DNA of 64,000 bases from J029 sp964482495. GTDB taxonomy: Bacteria; Planctomycetota; UBA1135. The stretch lies in contig CAYZXS010000018.1 of the NCBI GenBank assembly GCA_964482495.1, forward strand, positions 1 through 64,000. Reading direction: 5' to 3'. A model generated the notes under the pieces. The model was not told the origin of the DNA and ran no database searches. It worked only from the letters and a program-made list of their open reading frames with translations. Positions within the stretch are counted from its first letter, which is position 1, and each line of letters begins with the position of its first letter. Position numbers and translations under genes: made by a program. Positions 33,910 through 43,031 of the stretch are shown here, one piece after another.

Positions 33910-36900
33910 GCCGCGCTCCGCTCCGGGGTAGCCAGGGCGACCAGGCGGTAGAGGACCGGGATCACCACCAGGGTCAGCAGGGTCGAGACGCTCAGCCCGG
34001 CGATCACCACCAGCGCCATCGGCGCCCGCAGCTCGGTGCCCTCGGCGGAGCCGATGCTGCCGATGCCGGGCAAGCCGGCCAGCCAGCCGGTCAGCGGGAT
34101 CATGCCCAGCACGGTGGTGAAGGTGGTCATCAGGATCGGCCGCAGGCGGGCCCGCCCGGCCTCGATGATGGCCTCGTTGAGCTCCAGGCCGCGCTGCTCG
34201 CGGTTGCGGTTGATGCGGTCCACCAGGACGATGGCGTTGTTGACCACGATGCCGGCCAGGACCACGCCGCCGAGCAGCGCCACCACCGAGATCGGCGTGC
34301 CGGCCAGCTTCAGGGCCCAGACCGCGCCGATGCCGGCCAGCGGCACCGAGAACATGATGATGAAGGGCTGCAGCAGCGACTCGAACTGCGCCGCCATGAC
34401 CGCGTAGACCAAGAACACCGCCAGCAAGAGCGCGAAGCTGAGCGAGCTCAGCGCCGACTCCATCTCCTGCTTCTGGCCGGTCACCTGCACCGTCACCGTC
34501 GGCGGCAGGCGCAGGCCGTCGAGGCGCTGGTCGAGCTGGTCGGTGAGGCCGCCGAGGTCGAAGCCGCCGCCGGCCAGCGAGGCTGACAGCACCGCCGCCC
34601 GGCGCTTGCCGACGTGGCGGATCTCGCTCGGCCCGAAGTCGGTGCTGAGGCTGGCCACGGCGCCCAGCGGCAGCGGCCGCTCGGCGTCGGGGTTGATCGG
34701 GATGTCGCGCAGCTGCTCGACGTGCTGCATCGAGTCCAGGTCGGCGCGGACCCGGATGTCGAGGCGCTCGTCCGCCTCGGGGAAGGTGGACGAGACCTCG
34801 CCCTCCACCGCCAGCCGCAGCCGCTGGGCCACCTGGCCCAGGTTGAGGCCGTGCTCGGCCAGGCGCTCGCGGTCGAGCACCACCCGGACCTCGGGGTTGC
34901 CGCGGCGGATCGAGCTGCGCAGGTCGACGATGCCCGGGATGTCGCTGACCCGGCGCTGGATGTCGGCGGCGATCAGCTCCAGTTCCTCGAGGTCGTCGCC
35001 GAGCACCTCGATCTCGAGCGGCGCCTTCAGCGCCAGCAGCGTCGGCCGCTTGAGCTGGAAGCGAGCCAGGGCCGGCTCGCTGGCGAGCACGGCGCGGATC
35101 TCGCCCTCGACCCGCTCCTCGATCTGGCGGGCCTGGTCGCCGGGCTGGGTGCGGACCGTGATCCGGGCGACGTGCGGGCCGTCCTCCTCGGAGCTGATCG
35201 ACTCGCGATCGGCGCCGCTGACCACGGCGGACTCGATGACGCCGTCGATGGCGGCCAGCCGGCGCTCGAGGCCGGTGGCGATGCGGTCGGTCTCCTCGAG
35301 CGGGTAGCCGGCCGGGAAGTAGGCCTCGGCGGTGATCTCGCCCTGCAGGACCTCGGGCAGCAGCTCGCGGCCGAGGCTGCCGGCGGCGCTCCAGGCCGAC
35401 AGGGCCAGGGCGCTCACGAGCAGCAGGGTGAGCACCGGAAGCCGCAGCGCGCCGCGCAGGAAGGTCGGGTAGCTGCGGTTCAGGCCCGCCTGGACCCAGT
35501 CGACCAGCAGGGCCGGGACCTGGAGCACCAGCCAGACCGGGAGCAGGGCCGCGAGGGCCAGCCAGCGGAGCAGGAAGAACAGGAAGCCGGTGAGGTCGGC
35601 GACCAAGCGCCCCGCGAGCAGGAGCAGGGCCTCGCTGAAGACGATCACCAGCATCAGCAGGGCCGCGGCGAGGCCGCCGCCGAAGATCAGGTCGCCGCGG
35701 GTGGGCTGGGGCTTCGGGGCGGGTTGGCCTCCCGGCTGGGGCTTCGGGGGCGCCGGGGCGGCCTCCGGCTCGGCGGCGGCCGGCTCGGCGGCAACGCCCT
35801 CCTCGGCGGCCGCGGCTTCCGCGCGGGCGGCGGCGGCGGCCATGGCCTGGATCTTCTGCCGCACCAGGGAGTCCTCCTCCAGGGTGGTGTAGCCGTAGCC
35901 GGCGACTCCGGCGCTGACCACCGCCAGGATCAGCAGCGCCGGCCACCAGCGCGGCAGGCGCACTCCCCGGAAGAAGCCGGCGCGGAGGCGGGGCAGGAGC
36001 CCCGGCGCGGGCGTCCGCGGCGGACCGCCTTCCTCCATGCTCTCATTGCCGCGGCGCAGCATGCGCGCGGCCAGCCCCGGGATGAAGAACAGCGCCACCG
36101 CCAGGGACAACAGCAGCGAAGCCACCACGGTCAGCGACTGGTCGCCGAAGGTCTGGCCGGCGATGCCCTCGACGAAGACGATGGGCGCGAACACCGCGAT
36201 CGTGGTCAGGGTCGAGGCCGTCACCGCCGAGCCCACCTCCGAGACGCCGCGGATCGCGGCTTGCATCGGCGGGTCGCCCTCCTCGCGGCAGCGGTTGATC
36301 GACTCGAGCACGACGATGGCGTTGTCCACCAGCATGCCGATGCCCAGCGCCAGGCCGCCCAGCGACATCACGTTCATGCTGACCCCGGCGACGTACATGG
36401 CGCCGAAGGTGGCGACGATCGAGACCGGGATCGCCAGGCCGATGATGGCGGTGATGCCGACCTGGCGCAGGAACAGGAAGCACACCAGGACCGCCAGCAG
36501 GCCGCCCGCGATCGCCGCCTCCCGGACCTCGTCGATGGCGCCCTTGACGAACAGCGACTGGTCGCTGAGCACCGTCAGCCTCATGTCCGAGGGCAGCTTC
36601 TCCTCGACCGAGCGCGCGCCGCGGCGCCAAGGCTTGCCGGCCTTCTCGGCCTGCGCCTTCTTCATCAGCTCCTGGCGCGAAAGCGGCTGGGTCTCCAGCC
36701 TCTGCCGCACCGCCTGGGCCACCTCGACGATGTTGGCGCCGGCCTCGCGGAAGACGTCGATCTCGACCGCCTCGTTGCCGGCCACGCGCAGCACGACGTC
36801 GCGGTCCTTGTGGGTGCGGGCGACGGTGGCGACGTCCTGGAGCTTGACCGGCGTGGTGCCGCGCAGCAGCAGCGGCAGCTGCTCGATCTCCTCCAGGCTG

Positions 36901-37607
36901 CGGAACTCGTTCAGGGTCCGCACCACGTACTCGACCGCGCCCTCCTCGACCGTGCCGCCGGGCACGTTCAGGTTCTCGTCGGTCAGCCGCTGGCGCACCA
37001 GCTCCGGGGTGATGCGGTAGGCCGCCAGCTTCTGCGGGTCGACCCGGACCTGGATCTCGTCCTCCAAGCCGCCGCGCACCTTGACCGCGGCGACGCCGGT
37101 CAGGCCCTCCAGCTCGCGCTCGACCTCCTGCTCGGCGACGTCGCGCAGCCGCACCAGGTCGGCCTTGTCGCTCGACAGGGCGATGCGCAGGATAGGGTCC
37201 AGCGATGGGTCATAGCGCAGGATCAGCGGCCGCTCGACCCCTTGGGGCAGGAACACCCGGTCGAGGCGCTCGCGCACGTCCTGGACCAGGAAGGCCAGGT
37301 TCGAGCCCCACTCGAATTCGAGCAGGATCTCGCTGACCTCGGCCCGCGAGCTGCTGCGCATGCGGACGACGCCATTGACGGTCGAGAGCGCGTCCTCGAC
37401 CCGCTCGGTGACCCTCTCCTCCAGGTCCTCCGGGGCGGCGCCGGGGTAGGTGGTGCGCACCGTCAGGGAGGGATAGTCGACCTCGGGCAGCAGGTCGAAG
37501 GGCAGCTTGCCCAGCGATACGAAGCCGAACACGACCACCGCCGTGAACACCATCAGCATGCCCACCGGCCGGCGGACACCCAGCGCCAGCAGTCCTTCGC
37601 CCTTCAT
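33906..37607 (-). CDS. RND-family transporter with a ~190-residue membrane insertion
   Basis: A 1233-residue RND pump, about 200 residues longer than usual. Standard features include PFDLLPEVDYPSLTV near the start, GMLVDNAIVVLESINR in TM4 and GVVLAGIVVNNAIVLVDRINR in the second half. Between TM6 and TM7 (about residues 520-710) an extra block contains additional hydrophobic segments (LLILAVVSAGVAGYGY, LAAALLMLVIVFSEALLLLAG, WLALAALLPVWLVLQ), an Ala/Glu-rich helix and a Pro/Lys/Gln-rich linker (about 615-637). It is translated from the middle of an adaptor-RND-RND operon; both ends overlap neighbours. Confidence 0.88.
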   Translation of the reverse strand: MKGEGLLALGVRRPVGMLMVFTAVVVFGFVSLGKLPFDLLPEVDYPSLTVRTTYPGAAPEDLEERVTERVEDALSTVNGVVRMRSSSRAEVSEILLEFEWGSNLAFLVQDVRERLDRVFLPQGVERPLILRYDPSLDPILRIALSSDKADLVRLRDVAEQEVERELEGLTGVAAVKVRGGLEDEIQVRVDPQKLAAYRITPELVRQRLTDENLNVPGGTVEEGAVEYVVRTLNEFRSLEEIEQLPLLLRGTTPVKLQDVATVARTHKDRDVVLRVAGNEAVEIDVFREAGANIVEVAQAVRQRLETQPLSRQELMKKAQAEKAGKPWRRGARSVEEKLPSDMRLTVLSDQSLFVKGAIDEVREAAIAGGLLAVLVCFLFLRQVGITAIIGLAIPVSIVATFGAMYVAGVSMNVMSLGGLALGIGMLVDNAIVVLESINRCREEGDPPMQAAIRGVSEVGSAVTASTLTTIAVFAPIVFVEGIAGQTFGDQSLTVVASLLLSLAVALFFIPGLAARMLRRGNESMEEGGPPRTPAPGLLPRLRAGFFRGVRLPRWWPALLILAVVSAGVAGYGYTTLEEDSLVRQKIQAMAAAAARAEAAAAEEGVAAEPAAAEPEAAPAPPKPQPGGQPAPKPQPTRGDLIFGGGLAAALLMLVIVFSEALLLLAGRLVADLTGFLFFLLRWLALAALLPVWLVLQVPALLVDWVQAGLNRSYPTFLRGALRLPVLTLLLVSALALSAWSAAGSLGRELLPEVLQGEITAEAYFPAGYPLEETDRIATGLERRLAAIDGVIESAVVSGADRESISSEEDGPHVARITVRTQPGDQARQIEERVEGEIRAVLASEPALARFQLKRPTLLALKAPLEIEVLGDDLEELELIAADIQRRVSDIPGIVDLRSSIRRGNPEVRVVLDRERLAEHGLNLGQVAQRLRLAVEGEVSSTFPEADERLDIRVRADLDSMQHVEQLRDIPINPDAERPLPLGAVASLSTDFGPSEIRHVGKRRAAVLSASLAGGGFDLGGLTDQLDQRLDGLRLPPTVTVQVTGQKQEMESALSSLSFALLLAVFLVYAVMAAQFESLLQPFIIMFSVPLAGIGAVWALKLAGTPISVVALLGGVVLAGIVVNNAIVLVDRINRNREQRGLELNEAIIEAGRARLRPILMTTFTTVLGMIPLTGWLAGLPGIGSIGSAEGTELRAPMALVVIAGLSVSTLLTLVVIPVLYRLVALATPERSAA

Positions 37608-38806
37608 CAGGCGTCCTCGGCCAGCTCCACCGGATCGCCGTCGGCGAGGCGGTCGGCGCCGACCAGGACCACCTGGTCATCGGGCCGCAGGAGGCAGTCC
37701 TCGCCGCCCAGGGCCTCCATGCTGTCGGGCTCCTCGAAGCCGCACTGGATCGTCGCGCGCACGGCCTTGCCGTCGCGGACGACGAAGCAGTAGGTCTGCT
37801 CGCCCTCGTAGAGCAGCGCCTTCTTCGGCACCATCAGGGCGTCGTCGTGACGGTCCAGGATCAGCTCGAGCTTGACCAGGACCCCGATCGGGATCGGCTG
37901 GTCGGCCTCGAGCGCCGCGGTCACCTTGACCGTGCCGCTCTCGCTGTCCACGGTCGGGGCGATGCGCTCGACCCGGCCGCGCAGCTCGGCGCCGGGCAGG
38001 GCCTCGCAGCTCGCGATCAGTTCCTGGCCGACCTCGAGCACCGCCAGCTCGCGCTGCGGCCGGTGGAAGATCGCCTTGGGCCGCGAGTCGTCGACCAGCT
38101 GGAAGGCGCGGCTGGCGGGGTTCGCCATGTCGCCCAGGGAGAGCTCGCGCAGGGCTACGGTGCCGGCGATCGGGGCCAGGATCAGGGTCTGGCGCAGGTC
38201 GTACTCGGCCCGGTCGAGCGCCACCTTGGCCGACTCACGGGCGGTGGTGGCGGTCACCAGCGCCATCTTGGTGGCCTCGAATTCGCGCTCGGAGATCAGC
38301 GAGGTCTCGAGCTCCTTCGAGCTCTCCATCAAGGAGACGTCGCGGTCGTGGTCGGTCTTGGCGCGCTCGTATTCGTTCTCGGCTTCCAGCAGCCGGACCT
38401 TGGCCTCGGAGACCGCGAGCTGCTCGAGGTCGTCGCGCAGCCGCGCCAGCACCTGACCCCGGTCGACCCGGTCGCCTTCTTCCACGGCCATCTCGACCAC
38501 CGGCTGGGTGCGCTCGGGGAAGACGTCGACGACGTCCAGCGAGACCACGTCGGCGGTGGCCTCGAGCATCCTCACCACCGCGCGTTGCTCGATGGCGCCG
38601 ACCCGGACCAGGATCGACTCCTTGGCGTCCTTTGAGGCGCCCTCGGCGGCGGCCTGGCCGTCCGTCTCAGCGGCTTCCGCCGCCGGCTGGTCAGCGGCCT
38701 CGAGGGCGCTGTCGCCGCCGTTGGAAGCGGAGGCGTCGCCGCAGGAGCTTGTCGCCAGCAGGAGGCCGGCGAGGAGGAGGGGGAGGGGGCGGGGGTCCAG
38801 GCTCAT
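37607..38806 (-). CDS. RND periplasmic adaptor (HlyD/AcrA family) lipoprotein
   Basis: A 399-residue membrane-fusion protein. The ATG at 38806 opens a signal sequence ending ATSSC, a possible lipobox at Cys22. An Ala/Glu-rich linker is followed by the lipoyl/barrel-sandwich halves (VEMAVEEGDRVDRGQVLARL and ILAPIAGTVALRELSLGD), an alpha-hairpin (about 150-225) and the beta-barrel and membrane-proximal parts (GTVKVTAALEADQPIPIGV, VPKKALLYEGEQTYCFV). It would link the two RND pumps downstream to an outer-membrane channel, but no TolC-type gene is present. The stop shares a base with the next ATG (TGATG). Confidence 0.88.
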   Translation of the reverse strand: MSLDPRPLPLLLAGLLLATSSCGDASASNGGDSALEAADQPAAEAAETDGQAAAEGASKDAKESILVRVGAIEQRAVVRMLEATADVVSLDVVDVFPERTQPVVEMAVEEGDRVDRGQVLARLRDDLEQLAVSEAKVRLLEAENEYERAKTDHDRDVSLMESSKELETSLISEREFEATKMALVTATTARESAKVALDRAEYDLRQTLILAPIAGTVALRELSLGDMANPASRAFQLVDDSRPKAIFHRPQRELAVLEVGQELIASCEALPGAELRGRVERIAPTVDSESGTVKVTAALEADQPIPIGVLVKLELILDRHDDALMVPKKALLYEGEQTYCFVVRDGKAVRATIQCGFEEPDSMEALGGEDCLLRPDDQVVLVGADRLADGDPVELAEDA

Positions 38807-38888
38807 GGGGAGGGCATCCAAGCGGATTCTTGGGATACGCGGCTTGGGCGCTTCCATTGTCCGAATCCCGACTAGAAGATAGGACGAA

Positions 38889-40124
38889 ATGAGCGCCGAT
38901 CCCCGAGACCATGCCCACCGCGGCAAGGAGCTGCTGCCTTACGCCGAGGCCGTTGGTCGCCTGCTCGCGACCGCCGAGGTCGCGGTCGACGCCGCCCCGA
39001 TCCCGCTCGATCGAGCGCTCGGCCGCGTGCTCGCGCAGGATGTCGCGATGGACCGGCCGGAGCCGCCGGTGCGGCGTTCGGCGATGGACGGCTTCGCCCT
39101 CCGCAGCGCCGACGGCTCGCAACCGCGACGGATCCTGGGGGCGGTCTACGCCGGCAGCGCCGAGGCGCCGGCGGTCGGCGCGGGGGAGACGGTGGCGGTG
39201 ATGACCGGCGGGACGGTGGCCGACGGCGCCGACGCGGTGGTCCCGGTCGAGCGCGTGCGCCGCGAGGGCGAGCAGCTCGAAGTGCTCGAGGAACCGGCCG
39301 CGGGACAGCACGTCCGCGCCGCAGGCGAGATGGGGGACCGCGGCCGGGTGCTGCTGCGGGCGGGCCATCGGCTGCGGGTTCCCGACCTGGCCGCGGTGGC
39401 CGGCTGCGGCGTCGACCCGGTCCAGGTCTACCAGCGGCCGGGCTTCACCGTGCTCTCGACCGGCGACGAGGTGGTGCCCTGGACCGAGGCCCCGGCGCCG
39501 CACCAGGTGCGCGACAGCAATCGGCTGGCTTCGGTCCAGCAGTTGGCGGCCGGCGGCGGCGACTGCCGCGGCCACCACCACCTCCCCGACGACCCCGCCG
39601 CCCTCGAGGCCGGGGTCGCCGCCGCCCTCGAGCGGAGCCAGCTGGTGGTCACCATCGGCGGCGTCAGCATGGGGGACAAAGACCACCTGCCCGGGGTCTT
39701 CGAGGCCCTCGGCGTCGAGCGCTCGTTCCACGGCGTCTCGGTGCAGCCGGGCAAGCCGGTCTGGGCCGGCCGGCGCGGCGGCAGCTTCGTGCTCGGCCTG
39801 CCCGGCAACCCGGTGTCCTCCTTCGTCATCCTGGAGCTGTTCGGCCTGCCGCTGCTGCAGCGCCTGGGCGGGGCAGAGGCGGTCGAAGCGCCGCGTCCGC
39901 TCGAGGCCGGGGTCAGCCAGTCGAGCAAGCGCGCCCGCAAGCGGCCGCGCTTCCTGCCCGCTGACTTGGCCACCGACGCCGACGGCCGGACCCTGGTGCG
40001 GGCCCGCCCCGAGGCCGGCTCCGGCGACTGGACGGCGATGGCCGGCGCCGAGGCGCTGCTCTTCCTCGAGCCCGGCGCCCAGGTGGACCCGGGCGATCCG
40101 GTCCGGTTCCTACGCTTGGCATGA
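38889..40124 (+). CDS. moeA: Molybdopterin molybdenumtransferase MoeA
   Basis: A 411-residue enzyme inserting molybdate into adenylated molybdopterin. Clear landmarks are PVRRSAMDGFALRS, MTGGTVADGADAVVPVE, the GTDE-type FTVLSTGDEVV, VTIGGVSMGDKDHL, VQPGKPVWAGRR and VLGLPGNPVSSF. The C-terminal barrel domain IV is shortened but present. The gene is divergent from the adaptor with 82 bp between. Its stop overlaps the lnt start. No molybdoenzyme or other mo genes are in the window. Confidence 0.93.
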   Translation: MSADPRDHAHRGKELLPYAEAVGRLLATAEVAVDAAPIPLDRALGRVLAQDVAMDRPEPPVRRSAMDGFALRSADGSQPRRILGAVYAGSAEAPAVGAGETVAVMTGGTVADGADAVVPVERVRREGEQLEVLEEPAAGQHVRAAGEMGDRGRVLLRAGHRLRVPDLAAVAGCGVDPVQVYQRPGFTVLSTGDEVVPWTEAPAPHQVRDSNRLASVQQLAAGGGDCRGHHHLPDDPAALEAGVAAALERSQLVVTIGGVSMGDKDHLPGVFEALGVERSFHGVSVQPGKPVWAGRRGGSFVLGLPGNPVSSFVILELFGLPLLQRLGGAEAVEAPRPLEAGVSQSSKRARKRPRFLPADLATDADGRTLVRARPEAGSGDWTAMAGAEALLFLEPGAQVDPGDPVRFLRLA

Positions 40125-41740
40125 AGCTGCTCTGGCTGCCCCTGTTCGCCGCCGGCCTGCGCGCCGCGGCCCTGCCCGGTTGGTGGGCCGGCTGGCTGGT
40201 GCTGATGGCCCTGGTGCCGCGGCTGGTCTGGTGGGAGCGCGCCGGCAGCGCCCGGCGCCGCTTCCTCGGGGACTGGCTCGCGGGGACCCTGTTCTGGATC
40301 CTGGCCTTCTCCTTCCTGGCGAACACCTTCTGGGCCATGCCCTTCGGCCCGGCGCCGATCCTGGGGCTGTGGTGGGCGGCCGAGGGCCTGCTCTACTCCC
40401 GGCTCCGCCTCCGCGTGCCGCGCACGCTCGCGGCGGTGCTGGCGATCTCGCTGGTGGAGTTCCTGCGCATGCGGGTGCCGATGGGGGGCGTGCCCTGGGC
40501 TTCCTGGGGCCTCGGACTCGACGGCCTGCCGGGCGTCCTGCCCACCGCCTCCGTCGTGGGGGAGGGCGGCGTCGCGGTGCTGGCGATGCTCGCCGGCGCC
40601 TTCCTCTACGCCCTCTTCCGGCGCCAGTCCCGGGCCGAGCTGCTGGTGTTCCCCGCGGCCCTGCTGCTGGTCGCCGGCGCCAGCCAGCTGCGCCGCGAGC
40701 CAGCGGCCCTGGAGGCCGTCGACACCCTCAGTATCCAGCCCTACATCCCGGTCGATCAGAAGAGCCGTCAGGGCGGCTCCCGGCGCATCTACGAGACCCA
40801 CCTCCGGCTCGGCGACCAGGCGGTGGCCGAGGCCGCCACCCTGCCCGAGCTCCTGGTCTGGGCCGAGACGATGTTCCTGTTCCCGACCATCGCCGACGAC
40901 GCCGAGGGGGTGGTGCAGCTGCCGCGGCGCAGCGGTCCGCCGGCGATGTACCCGGCCGACCTGGTGCGGGAGTGGCAGACTCGCGGCGCCCAGGAGGCCG
41001 GGGCCGTGCTCGCGCCCGGCGGCTGGTTCCTGACCGGGGCCCACTTCTACGGCACCCTGCCCGAGGGCGCCGAGCCCGAGGAGCTGAGCCCGCGCAGCAG
41101 CGAGACCCTGGCCTTCCGGCCCGACGGCCGGCTCTACGCCCAGTCGCGCAAGACCGAGCTGGTGCCCTTCGGCGAGCGCCTGCCCTTCCACGGCCGCCTC
41201 CCGGGCTCCCGCGCCGTGGCCGACGCCATCTACCGGATGTTCGGCCTCCACCCCAGCTTCCGGGCCGGGGACGGGGTCTCGCCGCTGGAGCTGCCGCGGC
41301 CGGACGGCGAGCCCATGAAGCTGGGGACCGCGATCTGCTGGGAGAACGTCTACGAGTCGGTCTTCCGCCGCCAGTCCGGGGCCGGGGCGGAGGCCTTCTT
41401 GGTGCTCTCGAACGAGGCCTGGTTCGGCACCCGGGCCGAGATGGACCAGATGGTGGCGGCGACCCGCTTCCGGGCCGCCGAGAGCGACCGAGCGGTGCTC
41501 CGCTCCACCAACACCGGCGTCACCCTGCTGGTGGCGGCCGGTGGGGAGGTCCAGGGAGGCCTCCCGAGGGGGCAAGAAGGGGTCTTTCGGGCCGGTTTGC
41601 CGCGGGTCCCGGGGGACCATCAGACCCCCTACCTGGCGTGGGGGTGGCGCCTGATCCCGCTGCTGGCGGCCTTCGCCGCGCTGGCCCTGGTGCTGCCTCG
41701 CCGGCGGGAGATTCCGGCAGAAGGCGGGGCCTCCGCTTGA
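40121..41740 (+). CDS. lnt: Apolipoprotein N-acyltransferase Lnt
   Basis: A 539-residue inner-membrane enzyme that adds the third acyl chain to lipoproteins. The N-terminal ~200 residues hold about six transmembrane segments; the C-terminal nitrilase-like domain has the catalytic triad Glu249 (VWAETMF), Lys344 (KTELVPFGERLPF) and Cys406 (AICWENVYE), plus LSNEAWFG and AVLRSTNTGVT. A final transmembrane helix (LIPLLAAFAALALVL) closes the protein. Presence of Lnt supports a diderm envelope with triacylated lipoproteins. ATGA overlap with moeA indicates cotranslation. Confidence 0.93.
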   Translation: MKLLWLPLFAAGLRAAALPGWWAGWLVLMALVPRLVWWERAGSARRRFLGDWLAGTLFWILAFSFLANTFWAMPFGPAPILGLWWAAEGLLYSRLRLRVPRTLAAVLAISLVEFLRMRVPMGGVPWASWGLGLDGLPGVLPTASVVGEGGVAVLAMLAGAFLYALFRRQSRAELLVFPAALLLVAGASQLRREPAALEAVDTLSIQPYIPVDQKSRQGGSRRIYETHLRLGDQAVAEAATLPELLVWAETMFLFPTIADDAEGVVQLPRRSGPPAMYPADLVREWQTRGAQEAGAVLAPGGWFLTGAHFYGTLPEGAEPEELSPRSSETLAFRPDGRLYAQSRKTELVPFGERLPFHGRLPGSRAVADAIYRMFGLHPSFRAGDGVSPLELPRPDGEPMKLGTAICWENVYESVFRRQSGAGAEAFLVLSNEAWFGTRAEMDQMVAATRFRAAESDRAVLRSTNTGVTLLVAAGGEVQGGLPRGQEGVFRAGLPRVPGDHQTPYLAWGWRLIPLLAAFAALALVLPRRREIPAEGGASA

Positions 41741-41885
41741 CCCTATCCCGGGACGCAGCTACCTTTCGCCACTCGCAGATAGGTGTGATACCGGCGCGGC
41801 CGGGCCACCTAGATCGCGGACGCGCGCCGCGCGTCCCCCCCTACACCCAACCCCCCGACATCCCGACCTGCCCCAGAGAAGCCGG
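41741..41885. promoter_or_regulatory. Intergenic region with an 8-bp hairpin upstream of coiled-coil gene
   Basis: GGACGCGC (41818-41825), loop GCC, GCGCGTCC (41829-41836) form a perfect 8-bp stem in the 145-bp gap. It is followed by a C-rich run instead of T residues, so it may end lnt transcription weakly or structure the downstream leader. A promoter for the coiled-coil gene is expected here, but no clear -35/-10 pair is seen. Confidence 0.35.
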
Positions 41886-42743
41886 ATGAGTACTGCAGGC
41901 AAGCTCTTCACCGTCATCAACCTGGTCCTGGCTGCCCTCTTCGTGGGCTCCGCTGCCAGCCTCATCAGCACGAGCGACGAGTTTCGCTCCCAGTATGAGA
42001 CTGAGAAGGCCGCGCACGAAGCCGCTGTCCAGAAGGCCAACGAGGACATCGCCGCTCTGAACCAGGAGGTCCAGGCGCAGTCCGGTCTCCGCCAGCAGGC
42101 CGACAGCCAGTTCGCCAGCTCGGAAGCCCGCGCCAGCGCCCTGGACAACGACCTCCAGACCGAGCGTCGGCAGAACTCGGACCTGACCGAGTCGGTCGCC
42201 GGGATCGAAGGCAAGCTGGCCGACCTCGAGTCGACCAACCGGCAGCACGCCAACCGGATCACCGAGCTGGAGAACGAGAACCGCTCGCTCCGGGAAGAGC
42301 GCGACGGCGCCCTGGATGACCGCGACGCCGCCCTGGCGGCCCAGACCGCCGCGGAAGGCGCCCAGCGCACCGCCGTCGGCGCCGCTGAGCAGCTCCGTAA
42401 GGAACTGGCCTACGCCAACGACCGCGGCGACGAGGCCGAGGCGAAGCTGAAGTTGGTGGTGCGGATGTCCGGCATCGACCCCGCCGCCGTCGACGGCATC
42501 CAGCCCGACATGGAAGGCGTGGTGCTGAGCACCTCCTACGACCAGGCTCCGGCCCTGGTCCAGATCAACCTCGGCGACGCCGCCAAGGTGCTGCGCGGCT
42601 ACAGCTTCGACGTCTTCAACGGCCAGTCCTACAAGGGCAAGATCAAGGTCGAGATCGTCCGCGCCAACTCCTCCACCTGCACCGTGAGCCTGGTCGGCGA
42701 CGCCAAGATCGAGGCCGGCGACCGGATCGCCACCAACCTCTAG
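41886..42743 (+). CDS. Membrane-anchored coiled-coil protein with C-terminal beta domain
   Basis: A 285-residue protein that I cannot name. An N-terminal membrane helix (about 7-27, LFTVINLVLAALFVGSAASL) is followed by a long coiled coil of heptads rich in Glu, Gln, Arg and Ala (about 33-190). A small beta domain completes it (about 205-285, DMEGVVLSTSYD, LVQINLGDAAKVLRGYSFDVF, GKIKVEIV, EAGDRIATNL). This order (membrane helix, coiled coil, beta domain) is that of MreC, whose local copy lacks a long coiled coil. Similarity to MreC is architectural only. The next gene follows after 9 bp, and mreB comes after a terminator, so it is a neighbour of the elongasome but in a separate transcript. Confidence 0.65.
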   Translation: MSTAGKLFTVINLVLAALFVGSAASLISTSDEFRSQYETEKAAHEAAVQKANEDIAALNQEVQAQSGLRQQADSQFASSEARASALDNDLQTERRQNSDLTESVAGIEGKLADLESTNRQHANRITELENENRSLREERDGALDDRDAALAAQTAAEGAQRTAVGAAEQLRKELAYANDRGDEAEAKLKLVVRMSGIDPAAVDGIQPDMEGVVLSTSYDQAPALVQINLGDAAKVLRGYSFDVFNGQSYKGKIKVEIVRANSSTCTVSLVGDAKIEAGDRIATNL

Positions 42744-42747
42744 GAGG
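42742..42747 (+). promoter_or_regulatory. Strong ribosome-binding site AGGAGG for the small membrane protein
   Basis: AGGAGG overlaps the stop codon of the coiled-coil gene and lies 5 nt before the ATG at 42753. It is one of the best Shine-Dalgarno sequences in the window and supports the reality of the 85-residue gene. Confidence 0.8.
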
Positions 42748-42752
42748 CAATC

Positions 42753-43010
42753 ATGGCAGCCAAGCGCCGAGCCAAGGCCGCTCCCAAGAAGGAGCGGAAG
42801 ACCGCCAAGCCCGCCCGCGCCGAGCGCGCGCCGAAGGCCGTCGCCGACGAGGAGAAGCCCTCCATGCCGATCGAGAGCGCCATCGCGGTGGCCACCGGCA
42901 TCATGCTGATCGCGGCGTTGATCCTGGTCGACTACGAGAAGGGCGTCCACTACGGCGAGGGGATGTTCTTCAAGGGGAAGTACGCCACCTCCGCCAGCGC
43001 GGGCGAGTAA
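42753..43010 (+). CDS. Small basic single-pass membrane protein (85 residues)
   Basis: Residues 1-35 are Lys/Arg/Ala/Pro-rich (AAKRRAKAAPKKERKTAKP), followed by one hydrophobic helix at about 42-60 (SAIAVATGIMLIAALILVD) and a short tail with aromatic residues (YEKGVHYGEGMFFKG). By the positive-inside rule the basic part is cytoplasmic. Function unknown. An excellent ribosome-binding site, an operon partner upstream and a strong terminator downstream make it a real gene. A basic cytoplasmic tail could bind nucleic acid or acidic lipids, but this is speculation. Confidence 0.75.
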   Translation: MAAKRRAKAAPKKERKTAKPARAERAPKAVADEEKPSMPIESAIAVATGIMLIAALILVDYEKGVHYGEGMFFKGKYATSASAGE

Positions 43011-43031
43011 GCCCTCCCTGCGCAGCGAAGC

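Noticed and set aside
35700..35760. GC-rich repeats (GGCTGGGGCTTCGGGG) as a DNA regulatory repeat
   Set aside because: They are simply the codons of the repeated Pro-Lys-Pro-Gln linker in the RND insertion.
30838..37793. Two very long plus-strand frames opposite the tandem RND genes
   Set aside because: They are antisense to highly conserved transporter genes and consist of Asp/Gln/His/Val-rich low-complexity sequence.
38857..38885. TTGTCC-N17-TAGGAC as a moeA promoter
   Set aside because: The -10 is poor and ends only 3 nt before the ATG, too close for transcription to include the whole start codon.
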